A DNA stretch of 59,248 nt from a virus, in IMG/VR virus record IMGVR_UViG_3300047471_000898, positions 1 through 59,248 of that record; one strand, 5' to 3'. Shown in pieces: positions 58,163 to 59,248 of the stretch (position 1 is its first letter; the number at the start of each line of letters is the position of its first letter). The translations under genes were made by a program, and so were the position numbers. The notes under the pieces are model-generated. The model worked only from the letters and a program-made list of their open reading frames with translations, did not search any database and was not told the origin of the DNA.

Positions 58163-59248
58163 ATGGCTGAACAGCAAGGGTTCCTACTGACCGTCGATGG
58201 GCAGGAGGTCGCGGTTGCGGACTACGTGAACGTGGGCCGCACCGCTGGCCTCGCGACCGACCGCGCGCTCGCCGAGCTGCTGCGGTTCCCGCCCTACGAC
58301 GGGTCGAACGTCTACAAGTCGATCCTGCCTTCGTACCTCGAGGTAGTCGAGGGTGGCGGCGGAGCGACGGCAACGAACCCAGGCGTCGTGACTCCGGGTC
58401 CAGGCAGCAACGGCAGCGTCCAGATCAACCCGTTCACCGCGATCGTCGGGTCGCGCGCTGCGCCCGGTGCCGCTGCGCAGGATCCCACGTGGCCGGGGGC
58501 GAGGCAAAACCTCAGCGACATTCGGACTGCGGTCTATACCGGGGCCGCGACGCTAGCGACGTCGCTTGCGCTTGCTGCCAACGGCAGCGGCAACCCGCGG
58601 CAAGACCTCATCTACGCGACGATGAGCGTCGATTCCCAGGCGGGCAGCACCGTCCGCCGCGTGAAGAACGCCACGTCGGGAGCTCTGTCGACGCAGAACC
58701 TGCCGACGCTCGTCGCGAACACGGTGACCGTGGGCGTCGTGACCGGGACGCCCGCAGGGAGCCCGACGCTCCCGGCGTTGCCCGCCGACTCGGCCGGAAA
58801 CTACAACATTCTGATCGGGTCGGTGTGGGTCCCCAACGGGTTCAACTCCAGCTCGACGGTGCTGACGACGCAGATTCGCTCTCTCGTCGGCGTCGCGAAG
58901 ACGGGCACGGTCGCCGGCTCGGCGGGGCAGACGATCGCGCAGCTCGCCCCATCGAGCGGCGCGCACGCGGGGCCCTTCTCTGCAAGCGGGAACAACGACC
59001 GCGCCGGCACCTACGCAACGAACTTCCCATGGGGATCGTCGCGCTCGAAGATGTTCCTCCCGCCGACCATGATGGGCGGCGTCCAATGCTTCGGCGAAGT
59101 CGACCTCGTGGCGAGCGCGAGCCACGCTTCGGGGAGCGTCTTCGACGATACGATCGACTGGCGAAACCGCTTTGTCATGGCCTTCGTGAGCGGGTCGGGC
59201 AGCTTGGTCTACGCCCAGGACCCGGGCTACGTGAGCGGCAACAGCGCG
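58163..59248 (+). CDS. Tail fibre/appendage protein, N-terminal part (continues at base 1)
   Basis: The ATG at 58163 opens a frame that stays open to the window end and, across the 127-bp overlap, continues in the same phase to the TGA at 409. The whole product is 455 aa. The first ~60 residues look like a baseplate-attachment region. After a Gly/Pro-rich linker the protein is rich in Ser, Thr, Gly and Asn, as in beta-rich phage fibres. It follows the last baseplate gene directly and opens the fibre cluster. Receptor binding is inferred from position and composition; no family was recognised. Confidence 0.8.
   Translation, partial: MAEQQGFLLTVDGQEVAVADYVNVGRTAGLATDRALAELLRFPPYDGSNVYKSILPSYLEVVEGGGGATATNPGVVTPGPGSNGSVQINPFTAIVGSRAAPGAAAQDPTWPGARQNLSDIRTAVYTGAATLATSLALAANGSGNPRQDLIYATMSVDSQAGSTVRRVKNATSGALSTQNLPTLVANTVTVGVVTGTPAGSPTLPALPADSAGNYNILIGSVWVPNGFNSSSTVLTTQIRSLVGVAKTGTVAGSAGQTIAQLAPSSGAHAGPFSASGNNDRAGTYATNFPWGSSRSKMFLPPTMMGGVQCFGEVDLVASASHASGSVFDDTIDWRNRFVMAFVSGSGSLVYAQDPGYVSGNSA
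59122..59248. repeat. Terminal redundancy, right copy
   Basis: Exact copy of bases 1-127. It should be removed once when the genome is closed. It lies inside the fibre gene that starts at 58163 and ends at 409. Confidence 0.95.

Noticed and set aside
59122-59248. Biological direct terminal repeat
   Set aside because: The length equals a common assembler k-mer, so circular closure is simpler; kept as repeat feature only.

Overview
The window is a complete, circularly assembled genome of a temperate tailed phage with a contractile tail (myovirus-like). Bases 1-127 are identical to bases 59122-59248, so the unit genome is 59,121 bp and one tail-fibre gene crosses the window ends. The DNA is GC-rich, packed with genes, and many genes start with GTG in a 4-nt overlap with the preceding stop (GTGA/ATGA). 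The host is not stated. Three Cys-rich, Asp/Ala/Pro-rich lipoproteins resemble those of Myxococcota (Polyangia), so a phage or prophage of a myxobacterium-like host is the best guess; this is inference only.

Layout on the circle. (1) 58163 through the junction to 4248, rightward: tail fibre or appendage proteins. (2) 4274-9953, rightward: lysis region with a holin-like membrane protein, papain-like protein, two lipoproteins, a GH25 lysozyme and, after an intrinsic terminator, a transglycosylase-like protein. (3) 16794-9967, leftward: early/accessory operon with a RecT-like annealing protein, a Cas4-type Fe-S exonuclease and an SSB-like protein, followed by many small unknown genes whose junctions repeatedly carry a GCGCGCA word. 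(4) 16795-18380: immunity region with an HTH repressor, a degenerate ImmA-like protein, a divergent Cro-like gene, and promoter and operator-like sequences. (5) 18382-32490, rightward: DUF2303 protein, excisionase-like protein and tyrosine integrase with attP (3' part of a tRNA-Leu gene) inside its reading frame, then DNA-metabolism genes: J-domain protein, winged-helix proteins, two stand-alone DnaA domain IV proteins, HNH nucleases, an adenine methyltransferase, a replication-organiser candidate containing iteron-like repeats and a 20-bp palindrome, and a RusA-like resolvase. (6) 32572-45405: terminase, portal (with a ParB-like C-terminal domain), MuF-like protein, GroES-like protein, scaffold, major capsid protein, head-completion proteins, and an inserted host-type lipoprotein gene. 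(7) 45415-58156: sheath, tube, a -1 frameshifted tail chaperone pair, tape measure and baseplate, with two baseplate-J-like proteins.

How it works together: the Cro-like/repressor switch decides lysogeny, and Int and Xis recombine attP with a host tRNA-Leu(UAA) gene. The leftward operon supplies homologous recombination and the rightward early operon replicates DNA. A sigma-region-4-like protein (31114-32022) sits where late regulators usually lie, just before the terminase. The most interesting signals are the repeated SD-sequestering hairpin before the small terminase and scaffold genes, the gap-associated repeat, the pseudo-ImmA, the portal-ParB fusion, the phage GroES-like gene and the origin candidate. 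Functions are read from motifs by eye; no database search was run.
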